DNA of 64,000 nucleotides. It comes from an uncultured Hyphomicrobiales bacterium (lineage in GTDB: Bacteria; Pseudomonadota; Alphaproteobacteria; Rhizobiales; Beijerinckiaceae). The notes under the pieces were generated by a model that did no database searches, was not told the DNA's origin, and worked only from the letters and a program-made list of their open reading frames with translations. Where the stretch lies: NCBI GenBank assembly GCA_903861645.1, contig CAIOVE010000025.1, positions 108,232 to 172,231 of the forward strand, in the 5' to 3' direction. A program made the position numbers and the translations under genes. Positions 47,687 through 57,586 of the stretch are shown in pieces. Position 1 is the first letter of the stretch, and each line of letters starts with the position of its first letter.

Positions 47687-48910
47687 TCACGCGTCCGGGT
47701 GCTTGAACACCAGCGTCGCGTTGGTGCCGCCAAAGCCGAACGAGTTCGACAGCACCGCGCGCAGGCTGACGTTGTCGCGTCGCTGGCGCAGGATCGGCAT
47801 GTCCGCGAAGGCCGGATCGAGTTCCTCGATATGGGCGCTTTCGGCCATGAAGCCGTGCTTCATCATGAGCAGGCAGTAGATGGCCTCCTGCACGCCCGCC
47901 GCGCCAAGCGAATGGCCCGTCAGCGATTTCGTGGCGGAAATCGGCGGGCACTTCTCGCCCGCGCCGAAAACCTCGCGCAGCGCCTCGATTTCCTTGAGAT
48001 CGCCCACCGGCGTCGAGGTCGCGTGCGGATTGATGTAGTCGATGGGCGCCTTCACCGTCGCCATCGCCTGCCGCATGCAACGCATCGCGCCCTCGCCCGA
48101 AGGCGCCACCATGTCGTAGCCGTCCGAGGTCGCGCCGTAGCCGACGAGTTCGGCGATGATGTTGGCGCCGCGCGCCCTGGCGTGCTCGTATTCCTCGAGC
48201 ACGACGACGCCCGCGCCGCCGGCGATGACGAAGCCATCCCGGTTCTTGTCATAGGCGCGCGATGCGCGTGACGGCGTGTCGTTGTAGCCGCTCGACATGG
48301 CGCCCATGGCGTCGAACAGAACCGACAGGGTCCAGTCAAGTTCCTCGCAGCCGCCCGCGAACATGACGTCCTGCTTGCCCCACTGGATCATTTCGGCTGC
48401 GTTGCCGATGCAGTGGCTGGAGGTCGCGCAGGCCGAGGAAATGGAATAGTTCACGCCCTTAATCTTGAACCAGGTCGCCAGCGTCGCCGAGGCGGTCGAC
48501 GACATGGCCTTGGGCACCGCGAAGGGACCGACGCGCTTGGGGCCCTTTGTGCGCGTGATGTCGGCGGCCTCGACCAGCGTGCGGGCCGAGGGGCCGCCCG
48601 AACCCATGATGATGCCGGTTCGCTCGTTGGAAATGTCTGAGGGGTCGAGCCCGGAATCGGCGATCGCCTGTTCCATGGCGACATGGTTCCAGCCGGTGCC
48701 GCCGCCGTGGAATCGCATCGCGCGGCGATCGACCACGTCCTCCGGCACGAGGGTCGGCGCGCCATGCACCTGACAGCGGAAGCCAAGCTCGGCGTATTTG
48801 TCGGCCTTGACGATGCCGGAGCGCGCTTCCCGCAGGGACGTCGCGACTTCCTGGGCATTGTTGCCGATCGAGGACACGATCCCCATACCCGTGACAACGA
48901 CACGTCTCAT
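47687..48910 (-). CDS. fabB: Beta-ketoacyl-ACP synthase I (FabB)
   Basis: A 407-residue condensing enzyme. The catalytic triad is the cysteine in [11 protein letters not shown] in [11 protein letters not shown] and H in [13 protein letters not shown], with [14 protein letters not shown] at the C-terminus. Together with FabA it makes the unsaturated branch of fatty acid synthesis. The ATG at 48910 is preceded by a GGGAGAA-type ribosome binding site. The gap of 211 bp to fabA is unusually wide for this pair. Confidence 0.96.
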   Translation of the reverse strand: MRRVVVTGMGIVSSIGNNAQEVATSLREARSGIVKADKYAELGFRCQVHGAPTLVPEDVVDRRAMRFHGGGTGWNHVAMEQAIADSGLDPSDISNERTGIIMGSGGPSARTLVEAADITRTKGPKRVGPFAVPKAMSSTASATLATWFKIKGVNYSISSACATSSHCIGNAAEMIQWGKQDVMFAGGCEELDWTLSVLFDAMGAMSSGYNDTPSRASRAYDKNRDGFVIAGGAGVVVLEEYEHARARGANIIAELVGYGATSDGYDMVAPSGEGAMRCMRQAMATVKAPIDYINPHATSTPVGDLKEIEALREVFGAGEKCPPISATKSLTGHSLGAAGVQEAIYCLLMMKHGFMAESAHIEELDPAFADMPILRQRRDNVSLRAVLSNSFGFGGTNATLVFKHPDA

Positions 48911-49121
48911 GGAATTCTCCCGTCGGGACCGCCGCTCGGGCCGATCCCAGCTCTGTTTCCTCGCCGACAATCCGGTTGCGCGGGCCCGTGCTCGCGATCC
49001 CGCGTGGATCGTGGGGGATATGGGGGCATTGAGGTGGATTTTCGATCCGTCGGCCCGAAAATCGCCTCGGCGATATCCTGTCTTTTATTGTTCAAATGAT
49101 CATCAATTGGCCGCGGCCCGA

Positions 49122-49646
49122 TCAGGCCGCCGTCGGAGCGCCGGCCTGGAACAGGCCGACCCGCAAATCCTTCGCCTCGTAGATACGCTTGCCATCGGCC
49201 TCGAGCCAGCCGTCGGCGATGCCCAGCACGAGCTTGCCGCGAAACACCCGCTTGAAATCGATGCCGTAAACGACCTGCTTCACCGTTGGCAGCACCTGAT
49301 CGGAAAACTTGACCTCGCCGACGCCCAGCGCGCGGCCGCGACCGGGCGCGCCCAGCCAGCCGAGATAGAAGCCGACCAGTTGCCAGAGCGCGTCGAGGCC
49401 CAGGCAGCCGGGCATCACGGGGTCGCCCTTGAAATGGCAACCGAAGAACCAGAGATCGGGCTTGATGGCGAATTCGGCGCGGATCAGGCCCTTGCCATTG
49501 GCGCCGCCGGCTTCGGATATCTCCGCGATGCGATCGAACATGAGCATCGGCGGCAGCGGCAACTGGGCGTTGCCGGGTCCGAACAGCTCGCCGCGACCGC
49601 AGGCAAGCAAATCCTCATATTCGAAGCTCGAGCGCCTTTCGCTCAT
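49122..49646 (-). CDS. fabA: 3-hydroxydecanoyl-ACP dehydratase/isomerase (FabA)
   Basis: A 174-residue hotdog-fold enzyme that dehydrates and isomerises the C10 intermediate, opening the anaerobic route to unsaturated fatty acids. The active-site residues are H71 ([14 protein letters not shown]) and D85 ([13 protein letters not shown]). Length matches the family. It begins the fabA-fabB-fabI group. In many rhizobia the iron regulator irr precedes fabA; here an SH3-domain gene does, 135 bp upstream on the same strand. Confidence 0.96.
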   Translation of the reverse strand: MSERRSSFEYEDLLACGRGELFGPGNAQLPLPPMLMFDRIAEISEAGGANGKGLIRAEFAIKPDLWFFGCHFKGDPVMPGCLGLDALWQLVGFYLGWLGAPGRGRALGVGEVKFSDQVLPTVKQVVYGIDFKRVFRGKLVLGIADGWLEADGKRIYEAKDLRVGLFQAGAPTAA

Positions 49647-49781
49647 CGTCGCCAGTTCCTTTCGCCGTGTCGGCGCCCCGGCCAGACGCGCGCGTCAGCC
49701 CCCAAGGCGGGACTTCCTAACACAGTGAATCGCTCGCCGAAAGCGCCAGCGAGCCGCGGGCGGCGAGGGAATCAGGCGGCT

Positions 49782-50309
49782 CTAGAGCTTCTCGTCGGGA
49801 TAGACGCCCCACAGATTCGACCGCTCGATATAGCCGTCGAATCCCTCGCCGAAAATCCGGCACCAGCCATTGTCGCAAACCCGCACGTTGGCGAGCACGC
49901 CCGCCTGCGCGCGGGCCACGAGATCGGCTGATTCGGCGCCCTTGGCGCGAATGGGCAGAACCTCGTTCTTCTTCCACGGCGCGATGAGGGCCGTGCGCCG
50001 GCCGGACAGCAGGGATTGCTGCACCCAGCCCTCAGAGCCTTCCGAATCCCGGATGCGCCGCCACGTGTCGTACTCGGCCGTGATCTCGACGGGCAGTCCG
50101 GCGCGCTGGAAGATCCAGGCGGTGCGATGATCCTTCGAGGGGCCTTCCCGCAGGTTGACGCGGTCGTGCTTGAGGCTGGCGTAGCGTGGCAGTCGCAGGC
50201 CGGTCGACGTGCCGATGCTTTCGGCCCCCGCGGCGCGCGCGGGAGCCAGCGCCGGGGTCAAAATCGTCAGGGCCACGGCCAGCATGCAGCGGGAAAGAAT
50301 GGAACGCAT
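49782..50309 (-). CDS. Secreted bacterial SH3-domain protein
   Basis: A 175-residue exported protein with a signal peptide ending PARAAGAES (about residue 27). Two SH3-type beta-barrel repeats follow: one around HDRVNLREGPSKDHRTAWIFQRAGLPVEITAEYDTWRRIRDSEGSEGWVQQSLL and a second around KGAESADLVARAQAGVLANVRVCDNGWCRIFGEGFDGYI. Such proteins often bind peptidoglycan or assist envelope enzymes; the function is unproven. The ATG at 50309 was chosen because it starts the signal peptide. It is divergent from the hydroxyacid dehydrogenase. Confidence 0.82.
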   Translation of the reverse strand: MRSILSRCMLAVALTILTPALAPARAAGAESIGTSTGLRLPRYASLKHDRVNLREGPSKDHRTAWIFQRAGLPVEITAEYDTWRRIRDSEGSEGWVQQSLLSGRRTALIAPWKKNEVLPIRAKGAESADLVARAQAGVLANVRVCDNGWCRIFGEGFDGYIERSNLWGVYPDEKL

Positions 50310-50551
50310 CGCGCCACGCCTCTTGGTGTCGACATCAAGCGCCGTGCCGACCTTCGTCGTCTTTGTTCGGGTCCGGCGATCTGCTAGATACGAACGGAAG
50401 TTGACCGAGCCCATGGCCGACGCTGAACGTCTATTTGGTCCAGACAGGGTTAAGGCCCGGTGAAAACAACGGGAATATCGTCCGTTGCGATGATCGCGAC
50501 GCCATGTGGCGCCGGCATGGCGACCATGTCGGTTCCGTGAGGATGATGCGA

Positions 50552-51547
50552 ATGGTCAAGTCGAAGCCTCTCGTCGTCGTGACGCGCAAATTGCCCGACG
50601 CGGTCGAAACCCGCATGTGCGAGCTGTTCGATGCGCGTCTCAACGTCGCCGACACCCCCATGACCCCCGACGAGCTGGCGCGCGCCATGGCGGAAGCCGA
50701 TGTCATCGCGCCCACCGTCACCGACCGCATTGACGCCAGCCTGATCGCGCGCGCCGGCGACCGCCTCAAGCTGATCGCCAATTTCGGCAATGGCGTCGAC
50801 AATATCGACGTCGCCGCCGCCGTGGCGAAGGGCATCACCGTCACCAACACGCCCGGCGTCCTCACCGAGGACACCGCCGACATGACCATGGCGTTGATTC
50901 TCGCCGTGGCGCGCCGCGTCGCCGAGGGCGCGCGGATCATTCCGGCTGGCGACTGGGTTGGCTGGTCGCCGACGTGGATGCTCGGCCATCGCATCACCGG
51001 CAAGCGCCTCGGCATTCTCGGCATGGGCCGCATCGGTCAGGCGGTCGCCAAGCGCGCCCGCGCCTTCGGCCTTTCGGTCCACTATCACAACCGCCGCCGC
51101 GTGGCGCCGGCCATCGAGGCGCAGCTGGAGGCGACCTACTGGGAATCGCTCGACCAGATGCTGGCGCGCATGGACATCGTGTCGGTCAACTGCCCGCACA
51201 CGCCGGCCACCTATCATCTGCTGTCGGCGCGGCGGCTGAAAATGCTGCGCCCTCACGCCATCGTCATCAACACGGCGCGCGGCGAGATCATCGACGAACA
51301 GGCGCTGACCCGCATGCTGGAGGCGGGCGAACTCGCCGGCGCCGGGCTCGACGTGTTCGAGCACGAGCCAGCCGTGTCGCCCAAGCTCGTGCGGCTGGCG
51401 AAATCCGGCAAGGTGACGTTGCTGCCGCACATGGGGTCCGCCACGCACGAGGGGCGCGTCGACATGGGCGAGAAGGTCATCATCAACATCAAGACCTTCA
51501 TGGACGGCCATCGACCGCCCAACCGCGTCCTGCCGAACATGCTGTAG
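50552..51547 (+). CDS. D-isomer-specific 2-hydroxyacid dehydrogenase (glyoxylate/hydroxypyruvate reductase type)
   Basis: A 331-residue NAD(P)-dependent enzyme. The Rossmann motif is GILGMGRIGQAVAKRARAFG; the catalytic residues are R in NTARGEIIDE, E in GLDVFEHEP and H in LLPHMGSAT. It interconverts 2-hydroxy and 2-oxo acids, probably glyoxylate or hydroxypyruvate. The ATG at 50552 is preferred because GTGAGGA stands 8 bases ahead; 50543 and 50546 are possible. A binding protein for an organic acid follows, suggesting a small uptake and use cluster. Confidence 0.9.
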   Translation: MVKSKPLVVVTRKLPDAVETRMCELFDARLNVADTPMTPDELARAMAEADVIAPTVTDRIDASLIARAGDRLKLIANFGNGVDNIDVAAAVAKGITVTNTPGVLTEDTADMTMALILAVARRVAEGARIIPAGDWVGWSPTWMLGHRITGKRLGILGMGRIGQAVAKRARAFGLSVHYHNRRRVAPAIEAQLEATYWESLDQMLARMDIVSVNCPHTPATYHLLSARRLKMLRPHAIVINTARGEIIDEQALTRMLEAGELAGAGLDVFEHEPAVSPKLVRLAKSGKVTLLPHMGSATHEGRVDMGEKVIINIKTFMDGHRPPNRVLPNML

Positions 51548-51601
51548 AAAACGACGCCCCGAGTCGAAACGGCCGGGCGAAACGACAATCAGGGGGGATG
51601 A

Positions 51602-52552
51602 ATGATCGGCAGGGGGATCGCGGTGGCCTTGGCCATCCTTGGCGCGACAAGCACCGCCGTGGCGCAGGCGCCGCAAAACGTGCGGATCATCGTTCCCTAC
51701 GCGCCCGGCGGCAGTGTCGATCTGCTGGCGCGCCTGCTCGGCGACGACATCGGCAAGTCGGGCGGTCCCGCGATCATGGTGGAGGACAAGCCCGGCGCCT
51801 CGACCATCATCGGGACGGAAACCGTCGCCCGCGCCCCCGCCGATGGAACCACGATCGGGATGGTCGCCAACTCGTTTCTCATCAACGCGGCGATCCGAAA
51901 GCTCTCCTATGAGCCGCTGACGGGTTTCGAGCCGATCTGCCATCTCGTTGATTCGCCGCAGGTCATCGCCGTCAACGCCAACGCGCCTTATAAAACGCTG
52001 GAGGATTTGCTCGCCGACGCGCTCAAGCGGCCGGGCGTCCTGACCATGGGCGCGCTGGGGCCGGCGACGACCCAGCATGTCGCGGTGGAGATGTTCAAGA
52101 AATTCGCGAAGGTCGATCTGACCTTCGTGCCCTATCCCGGCGGCGCTCCGGCGGTGAACGCCATCGTTGGCGAACAGGTCGCCTCCACCGTCGCCAATTA
52201 TTCCGAGCTTCAGCCCTTCATCACGGCGGGCAAGCTGCGCCCGCTGGCGGTCATGTCGCCGCGCCGCATCGCGGCCCTGCCGGATATCCCGACCGTGCGG
52301 GAAAAGGGCCTCGATTTCGACATTACCGCCTGGTTCGCGCTGGTCGCGCCGGGCAAGACGCCCAAACCCGTCGTCGCCGGCCTGATCGACCATTTCTCGA
52401 AGGCGCTGAAAGCCCCGGCGACGCTCGAAAAGCTGGCCCAGTTGCAATTGACGCCCGTCGGCCTGTGCGGCGACGGCTTCGCCGCCTTTCTCCGCCAGCA
52501 GAACGACGTCATCGGCCCCATTGTCCACGAGGCCGGGATCAAGCTGGAATGA
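51602..52552 (+). CDS. Bug-family (tripartite tricarboxylate transporter) periplasmic binding protein
   Basis: A 316-residue secreted protein with a signal peptide ending STAVAQ (residue about 25). The Bug-family motifs are evident: VRIIVPYAPGGSVDLLARLLG, VVEDKPGAS-like VEDKPGASTIIGTE, and VPYPGGAPAVNAIVGEQV. These proteins bind carboxylates. The partner TctA/TctB membrane genes are not adjacent, which is common for this family. A strong AGGGGGG precedes the ATG. It overlaps the next gene in an ATGA arrangement. Confidence 0.92.
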   Translation: MIGRGIAVALAILGATSTAVAQAPQNVRIIVPYAPGGSVDLLARLLGDDIGKSGGPAIMVEDKPGASTIIGTETVARAPADGTTIGMVANSFLINAAIRKLSYEPLTGFEPICHLVDSPQVIAVNANAPYKTLEDLLADALKRPGVLTMGALGPATTQHVAVEMFKKFAKVDLTFVPYPGGAPAVNAIVGEQVASTVANYSELQPFITAGKLRPLAVMSPRRIAALPDIPTVREKGLDFDITAWFALVAPGKTPKPVVAGLIDHFSKALKAPATLEKLAQLQLTPVGLCGDGFAAFLRQQNDVIGPIVHEAGIKLE

Positions 52553-52932
52553 TCGCGTTCAACCCGACCGAGGTCGTCGCCGACGTCCAGCGCCAGTGGG
52601 CGGCCGCCTTCGCCGCGCGCGATTTTGCCCGGCTGGTCGATCTCTACGCCGATGACGCCCTGTTTTTCGGGTCCGCGCCGGCGCTTTGCGCCGACAGGGT
52701 CGCCATCCGCGCCTATTTTGATGGTCTGCCGGCGGGCATCGAACTGGTCGACTTCCCCGCGCTCGTCGCGCGTCCCGTCGGCGAGGGCGCGATCATGGCC
52801 AGCGGCTTCTGGACCTTCGCGCTCAAGGGCGAGCGCCTCGCCTTTCGCCTGTCATGGCTGCTGGTTGATCGCGGCGCGGGCTGGCGCATCCTCCAGCACC
52901 ACGCGGCGCTGAAACCGGCGACGAAACTCTAG
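52549..52932 (+). CDS. NTF2-like (SnoaL/SgcJ-type) small protein
   Basis: A 127-residue protein with an NTF2-like cone fold: an N-terminal helix WAAAFAARDFARLVDLYADDALFFGSAP, a central strand region and the terminal strand SWLLVDRGAGWRILQHHAAL. Related proteins are ligand-binding or isomerase-like domains with varied roles. The ATG at 52549 overlaps the stop of the Bug-type gene, so it is translationally coupled to it; a role with the same substrate is only an inference. It converges on mepA with 4 bases between stops. Confidence 0.8.
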   Translation: MIAFNPTEVVADVQRQWAAAFAARDFARLVDLYADDALFFGSAPALCADRVAIRAYFDGLPAGIELVDFPALVARPVGEGAIMASGFWTFALKGERLAFRLSWLLVDRGAGWRILQHHAALKPATKL

Positions 52933-52936
52933 CGCG

Positions 52937-53851
52937 CTACCGCGCGTTCAATACGGCGCGACATTCGCTAGGCAGGGCCGCCATCGTCATCGGCGGCTTG
53001 CCCTTGTAGAAGGGGTCGGGCCTGGGATGCAGCACGGAATCCTTGAACCACCAGGCCAGCGTCGAATCGCAACCGTCGCCGTCCGGCGGCGGATCCTGAT
53101 GTTGGCAGTCGGCTTCGCCCGCCGGGCAGGCGAGACGAATATGGAAATGGTAATCGTGCCCGTACATCGGCCGTACCTTGCTCATCCATGAGCGGTCGCC
53201 CCTGGCGTCCCGGCAGATCGCCTTCTTGATGGCGGGGTTGACGAAAATGCGCTGCACCTCGGGCTCGCGCGCCACGGCGCGGATCATCGCCATGTGGGCG
53301 GGCGTCCATTTCGAATAATCGACGTCGAGGCGGTCGGCGCGCACCATGTTGGTGGCCGACATTTCCTCGCGCTCCGAACGGCTCAGCGTCCGCGACGGCA
53401 TGGGCGTCAGCCAGACGTCGGCGTCGAGGCCGATCTGGTGCGAGGCGTGGCCGGTGATCATCGGCCCGCCGCGCGGCTGCGCCATGTCGCCGACGAGGAA
53501 GCCCGGCCAGATGTTCTCCTCGCGCAGCTTGCGCGAGGTGCGTTCCAGGAAGTTCAACAACCGGGGATGCCCCCAGTTGCGGTTGCGCGACAGCCGCATG
53601 ACCTGCCAGGATTCGCCGTCGGTCGGCAGGTTCACGCCGCCGAGCAAGCAGCCCTTGGCGTAGAAGCCGACCACCTTCGCCTCGCCGGGGGCGGGGGTCG
53701 GCTTGCGGCCAAACAGTTCCTTGGCGGGCGTCGCCGGATCCTCCGGATGGGCGAGCGGCGGCAGGGGTCGGGGATTGAGCGTTCCAAGGTCTTGCGCCAG
53801 CGCCGGCGCGCAGAGGGCCGCCAGCAGTGGAATAGCCATCAAGACACGCAT
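52937..53851 (-). CDS. mepA: Penicillin-insensitive murein endopeptidase MepA
   Basis: A 304-residue periplasmic LAS-family zinc peptidase with a signal peptide ending PALAQ (residue 20). The metal and active-site segment GHASHQIGLDADVW (H138, D145) and the C-terminal YGHDYHFHIRLACP carry the ligands. It cleaves D,D cross-links in peptidoglycan. Several cysteines are present for disulfides. It is divergent from an L,D-transpeptidase gene, and a CtrA-like box lies between the two starts, 46 bp upstream of mepA. Confidence 0.93.
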   Translation of the reverse strand: MRVLMAIPLLAALCAPALAQDLGTLNPRPLPPLAHPEDPATPAKELFGRKPTPAPGEAKVVGFYAKGCLLGGVNLPTDGESWQVMRLSRNRNWGHPRLLNFLERTSRKLREENIWPGFLVGDMAQPRGGPMITGHASHQIGLDADVWLTPMPSRTLSRSEREEMSATNMVRADRLDVDYSKWTPAHMAMIRAVAREPEVQRIFVNPAIKKAICRDARGDRSWMSKVRPMYGHDYHFHIRLACPAGEADCQHQDPPPDGDGCDSTLAWWFKDSVLHPRPDPFYKGKPPMTMAALPSECRAVLNAR

Positions 53852-53897
53852 GTCGCTCTCCAGCGGCGTCGGACCCGGCCAGACTGCCGTGTCGCGA

Positions 53898-53912
53898 TTA
53901 AGGTCCGGTTAA
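53898..53912. promoter_or_regulatory. Candidate CtrA binding site between mepA and ldt
   Basis: TTAAGGTCCGGTTAA is an exact TTAA-N7-TTAA, the consensus for the cell-cycle regulator CtrA, and continues into TTAACCAC, which matches the extended half-site. It lies in the shared upstream region of two divergent cell-wall genes, closer to mepA. One such 8-specified-base match is not rare by chance in AT-rich DNA but is uncommon in this GC-rich genome. Confidence 0.45.
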
Positions 53913-54059
53913 CCACGAGCTTGGGCCTTGAACCGACCCGGATTCATTAAGTTCGTAAACCTTGCCAAAATTTCGCCATTTACGGCGCGGCCGGAAGCAT
54001 CCATACTTTTCCACAGAGGCGCTTTTCAATGCGCCCGTTCCGTTTGGAGTTGTGGCGTC

Positions 54060-54632
54060 ATGCGTAAACTCGCTATTCTTTTCTCGATGCTTTGCGGCCT
54101 GTTCCTCGTGGCCCGTCCGGCCGCCGCCGTCACCATCGACATCGATCTCTCCTCGCAACGCATGCATGTCTCGTCGAGCGCTGGCGAAAGCTACGATTGG
54201 GCGATTTCCAGTGCGCGCAGCGGCTATTCGACGCCGCGCGGCTATTACAAGCCCTACAGCCTTCAGGTCATGCACTATTCGCACAAGTATCACATGTCGC
54301 CGATGCCGCATTCGATCTTCTTCCGCGGCGGCTACGCGATCCACGGCACCTATTCGGTGGCGCAGTTGGGTCGTCCCGCCTCGCACGGCTGCATCCGTCT
54401 CGCGCCGGCCAACGCCGCCCGTCTCTTCCAGATGGTGAAGCAGGAGGGCGCGCGCATCGCCATCAGCGGCACGCCTCCCGGCGGCAATATGTACGCGTCG
54501 CATCACACGGGTCATCGGACCCATCTCGCCGCGCGTCATCACCATCATCACGCGCACGCCCTGGCCTACGCGCCGGCCCATCACCACAAGAACCTGAAGC
54601 AGTGGATGCATCATCCGGGCATGGCGAACTGA
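54060..54632 (+). CDS. L,D-transpeptidase (YkuD) family protein with His-rich tail
   Basis: A 190-residue exported protein with a signal peptide (cleavage near ARPAAA, residue 23). The short YkuD domain has the catalytic motif HGTYSVAQLGRPASHGCIRL, with His, Ser and Cys in the classic spacing. It makes 3-3 cross-links or attaches proteins to peptidoglycan. The C-terminal 35 residues are extremely His-rich (HHTGHRTHLAARHHHHHAHA...), an unusual tail that could bind metal. The ATG at 54060 follows GGAG. It is divergent from mepA. Confidence 0.9.
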   Translation: MRKLAILFSMLCGLFLVARPAAAVTIDIDLSSQRMHVSSSAGESYDWAISSARSGYSTPRGYYKPYSLQVMHYSHKYHMSPMPHSIFFRGGYAIHGTYSVAQLGRPASHGCIRLAPANAARLFQMVKQEGARIAISGTPPGGNMYASHHTGHRTHLAARHHHHHAHALAYAPAHHHKNLKQWMHHPGMAN

Positions 54633-54686
54633 TCGTTCGCGCCTCGCCCGCCGCGGATTGATCCGTGGCGGGCGCCGGAAGGGTCT

Positions 54687-55550
54687 TCAGTCGGCGAAAA
54701 CGATCGTCTTGCGGCCGTTCAGCATGACACGGTCATCGAGGTGGAAGCGCAACGCGCGCGCCAGCACGCGGCGTTCGATGTCGCGCCCCTTGCGGACGAG
54801 ATCGTCGGGCGTGTCGCGGTGGGAAATGCGCTCCACGTCCTGCTCGACGATCGGACCCTCGTCGAGGTCGGCGGTGACATAATGCGCCGTCGCGCCGATC
54901 AGCTTGACGCCGCGGCGATGCGCCTGGGTGTAGGGGCTCGCGCCCTTGAAGCCTGGCAGGAAGGAATGGTGGATGTTGATGCACCGTCCGGCCAGCTTGG
55001 CGCTGAGCCCGTCTGATAGGATCTGCATGTAGCGGGCGAGCACGACGACGTCGGTCCGGGTTTCCTTCACGAGGTTCCAGAGCTGGGTTTCCTGCTCCAG
55101 CTTGGTGTCCTTGCTGACCGGCAGGTGATGGAAATCTATGCCGCTGAGATCGTGATGCGCGTAGGTTTCGCGTGGGTAGTTCGACACGATGGCCGAAACG
55201 TCCATCGCCAGCTCGCCGATCCGCCAGCGATAGAGCAGGTCGGACAGGCAATGGTCGAACTTCGACACGAGGATCATCACGCGCTTGCGGTCGGCGCGCG
55301 CGTGCATCCGCCATGACATGGAAAAGCGCTCGCCGATCGGCTGGAAGCCCGCCTTCAGCGCCTCGAAGGCGGCGGCGTCCGGCACCTTGTTGAACACGAC
55401 GCGCATGAAGAACACCGACGTTTCCGTGTCGTCGTATTGCTGCGCGTCGAGAATGTTGCAGCCGTGCTCGAACAGATAGGTCGAGACGGTGGCGACAATG
55501 CCCGACTTGTTCGGGCAGGACAGGGCGAGGACATGATGCGCGTCGGACAT
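54687..55550 (-). CDS. purU: Formyltetrahydrofolate deformylase
   Basis: A 287-residue enzyme releasing formate from 10-formyl-THF. Residues 1-80 are an ACT domain ([26 protein letters not shown]); the rest is a formyltransferase fold with the catalytic segment [43 protein letters not shown] (N, H and D). The ATG at 55550 gives the family N-terminus. It is convergent with the ldt gene and follows bioD by about 120 bp on the same strand, with no evident functional link. Confidence 0.95.
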   Translation of the reverse strand: MSDAHHVLALSCPNKSGIVATVSTYLFEHGCNILDAQQYDDTETSVFFMRVVFNKVPDAAAFEALKAGFQPIGERFSMSWRMHARADRKRVMILVSKFDHCLSDLLYRWRIGELAMDVSAIVSNYPRETYAHHDLSGIDFHHLPVSKDTKLEQETQLWNLVKETRTDVVVLARYMQILSDGLSAKLAGRCINIHHSFLPGFKGASPYTQAHRRGVKLIGATAHYVTADLDEGPIVEQDVERISHRDTPDDLVRKGRDIERRVLARALRFHLDDRVMLNGRKTIVFAD

Positions 55551-55670
55551 GGAAGCGACCTTCGGTGAACGGATGCATGAGCCTGTTGCACGGTCGCGGC
55601 CCGCGTTCAAGCCCGCTCAACAAGCATTGATCGGGCGGGGAACGGGGCCCACGCGTCCCATGGCGTGGGC

Positions 55671-56348
55671 TTAATCCATCCCGCCGAGGGCGCGCGCGAT
55701 GGCGGCGAAGTCGGCGGCGCTGGCGTCGCGTCCGATTGAAATCAATGCAATCTCCGTCGCGAAGCGCGCGAGCGCGTCGAGCGTATCGGGAATCCCCACC
55801 GAATCGGTCGCCGATTCATTGACGACGATGGCCTTGATCGCGAGCCCGGCCGCGCGGATCGCGACGACGGCGGTCAGCGCGTGGCTGATCGCGCCAAGAT
55901 AGGTTCCCGCGACGAGCAACACCGGCAGGCCGAGCGCGCGGGCGAGATCGAGCCCCGTCGCGTCCCGGGCGATCGGCGACATGACGCCGCCGACGCCCTC
56001 GATCAGCAGGGGGCCGCCCGGTTCGGCCAACGCCGCCCGGCAAACCGGCAGAATGTCGGCGAGCGCGAGGGTTCGACCCTCCCGCCGCGCGGCGGCGTCG
56101 GGCGCGAGCGGCGCGGCGAAGCGAAACGGCGAAATGGCGTCGATTTCGGCCATGCTGGTCGACCGCCCCAGGGCGTTCAGAAGCACGCCGGCGTCGGACT
56201 CCGCCACGCGCGCCGGATCGAACCCGCTGAGCGCCGGTTTCAGCGCCCGCGTGGCGCCGCCGCCCGCGCGCAGGGATCGCAGCAGGCCGGCGGTGACGTA
56301 GGTCTTGCCGACGTCGGTCCCCGTTCCCACGATGAAAATGGCGTTCAT
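55671..56348 (-). CDS. bioD: Dethiobiotin synthetase
   Basis: A 225-residue enzyme that closes the ureido ring of biotin's precursor using CO2 and ATP. The P-loop VGTGTDVGKTYVTAGLL is at the N-terminus, LKPALSGFD and GVGGVMSPIARD are the substrate and second nucleotide motifs. It overlaps the end of bioF in an ATGA arrangement, so translation is coupled. Confidence 0.93.
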   Translation of the reverse strand: MNAIFIVGTGTDVGKTYVTAGLLRSLRAGGGATRALKPALSGFDPARVAESDAGVLLNALGRSTSMAEIDAISPFRFAAPLAPDAAARREGRTLALADILPVCRAALAEPGGPLLIEGVGGVMSPIARDATGLDLARALGLPVLLVAGTYLGAISHALTAVVAIRAAGLAIKAIVVNESATDSVGIPDTLDALARFATEIALISIGRDASAADFAAIARALGGMD

Positions 56349-57493
56349 GCCGCCAGCGCCCGCAGGCCCGCGCGGATCGCCGCGGCGAGGCGCACGATCT
56401 CCGTGTCCGGATGCGCGGCGGTGAAGGTCACGCGCAGCCGCGCCGTTCCTTCGGGCACCGTGGGCGGGCGGATCGCGCCGACGAGGAAGCCTTCCGCCTC
56501 CAGCGCGCGCGAAAGTTCCATGGCGCGGCCCGGCGCGCCGACCACGATGGGCACGATGGCGCTGGTCGCCTCGGGCAGGCCCATCAGGCGGGTGAAAAGC
56601 CGCGCCTTGGCCAGCGGCCGGGCCACGAGTTCCGGCTCGCTTTCGATGATGTCGAGCGCCGCGATGGCCGCGCCCGCGCAGGCCGGCGGCAGGCCCGTCG
56701 TATAGATGAAACTCGCCGCGCGCGTCTTGATCAGGTCGATCACCGGCGCCGACGCGCAGACATAGCCGCCGTAACCGCCGATGGATTTCGACAGGGTGCC
56801 CATTTGCAGCGGCGTGTCGAAGCCGCGCGTCGAGCCGTGGCCTTCGTTGACCACGCCGAGGCCATGCGCGTCGTCGACCAGCAGCCAGCCGTCGAATTCC
56901 CGCGCGAGCGCCGTCAATTCATCGAGCGGCGCGAGATCGCCATCCATGGAAAAGACGCCGTCCGTCGCGATCAGGCAGTGGCGATGGGCGCCGCGATGCG
57001 CCGCCAGCAGGTCGCGCGCGTGCGCCATGTCGTTGTGGCGGAAGGTCATGGCGCGCGCGCCCGACAACCGCGCCCCGGCGCGAATACAGGAATGGACGAG
57101 CTCGTCCATCAGCACGAGATCGTCGCGCCCCGCGAGCGTCGGCACGATGCCCGTATTGGCGAGATAGCCCGAGCCGAACACGCAGGCGGCCTCCGCGCCC
57201 TTGAACGCGGCAAGGCGCCGCTCAAGCTCGGACAAGAGCGGATGATCGCCGGTCACCAGCCGTGAAGCGCCCGCGCCCGCGCCATGTGCGTCGATGGCGG
57301 CCTTGGCGGCGGCGCGCACCCGCGGGTGCTGGCTCAGATTGAGATAGTCGTTGCAGGAAAACGTCATAAGCCGACGCCCGTCGCGCTCCAGATGGAGCGC
57401 GTCGAGCCGCGCGGTGGGCTTCAGCCAGCGGCGCAGGTCGCGGGCCTCCAGCCCGGCGAGCTTGCCGCGCGCGAAATCGTCGAGGGAATTCAT
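56345..57493 (-). CDS. bioF: 8-amino-7-oxononanoate synthase
   Basis: A 382-residue PLP enzyme condensing pimeloyl thioester and alanine. The PLP-binding lysine lies in [14 protein letters not shown], with the alpha-oxoamine synthase motifs [37 protein letters not shown]. It is transcribed leftward with bioD and divergent from bioB-bioA; the shared promoter region is only 93 bp. No TTAT-type BioR or BirA operator is visible in that gap. Confidence 0.95.
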   Translation of the reverse strand: MNSLDDFARGKLAGLEARDLRRWLKPTARLDALHLERDGRRLMTFSCNDYLNLSQHPRVRAAAKAAIDAHGAGAGASRLVTGDHPLLSELERRLAAFKGAEAACVFGSGYLANTGIVPTLAGRDDLVLMDELVHSCIRAGARLSGARAMTFRHNDMAHARDLLAAHRGAHRHCLIATDGVFSMDGDLAPLDELTALAREFDGWLLVDDAHGLGVVNEGHGSTRGFDTPLQMGTLSKSIGGYGGYVCASAPVIDLIKTRAASFIYTTGLPPACAGAAIAALDIIESEPELVARPLAKARLFTRLMGLPEATSAIVPIVVGAPGRAMELSRALEAEGFLVGAIRPPTVPEGTARLRVTFTAAHPDTEIVRLAAAIRAGLRALAA

Positions 57494-57586
57494 GGATCAC
57501 CGAAAGTCTTAAAACACTTGCACAACGGGGCCGCGCTTGCCCGGCGGACCCTAAACAGGCATGTAGGGCCCCGCAACCGAGGAAAA

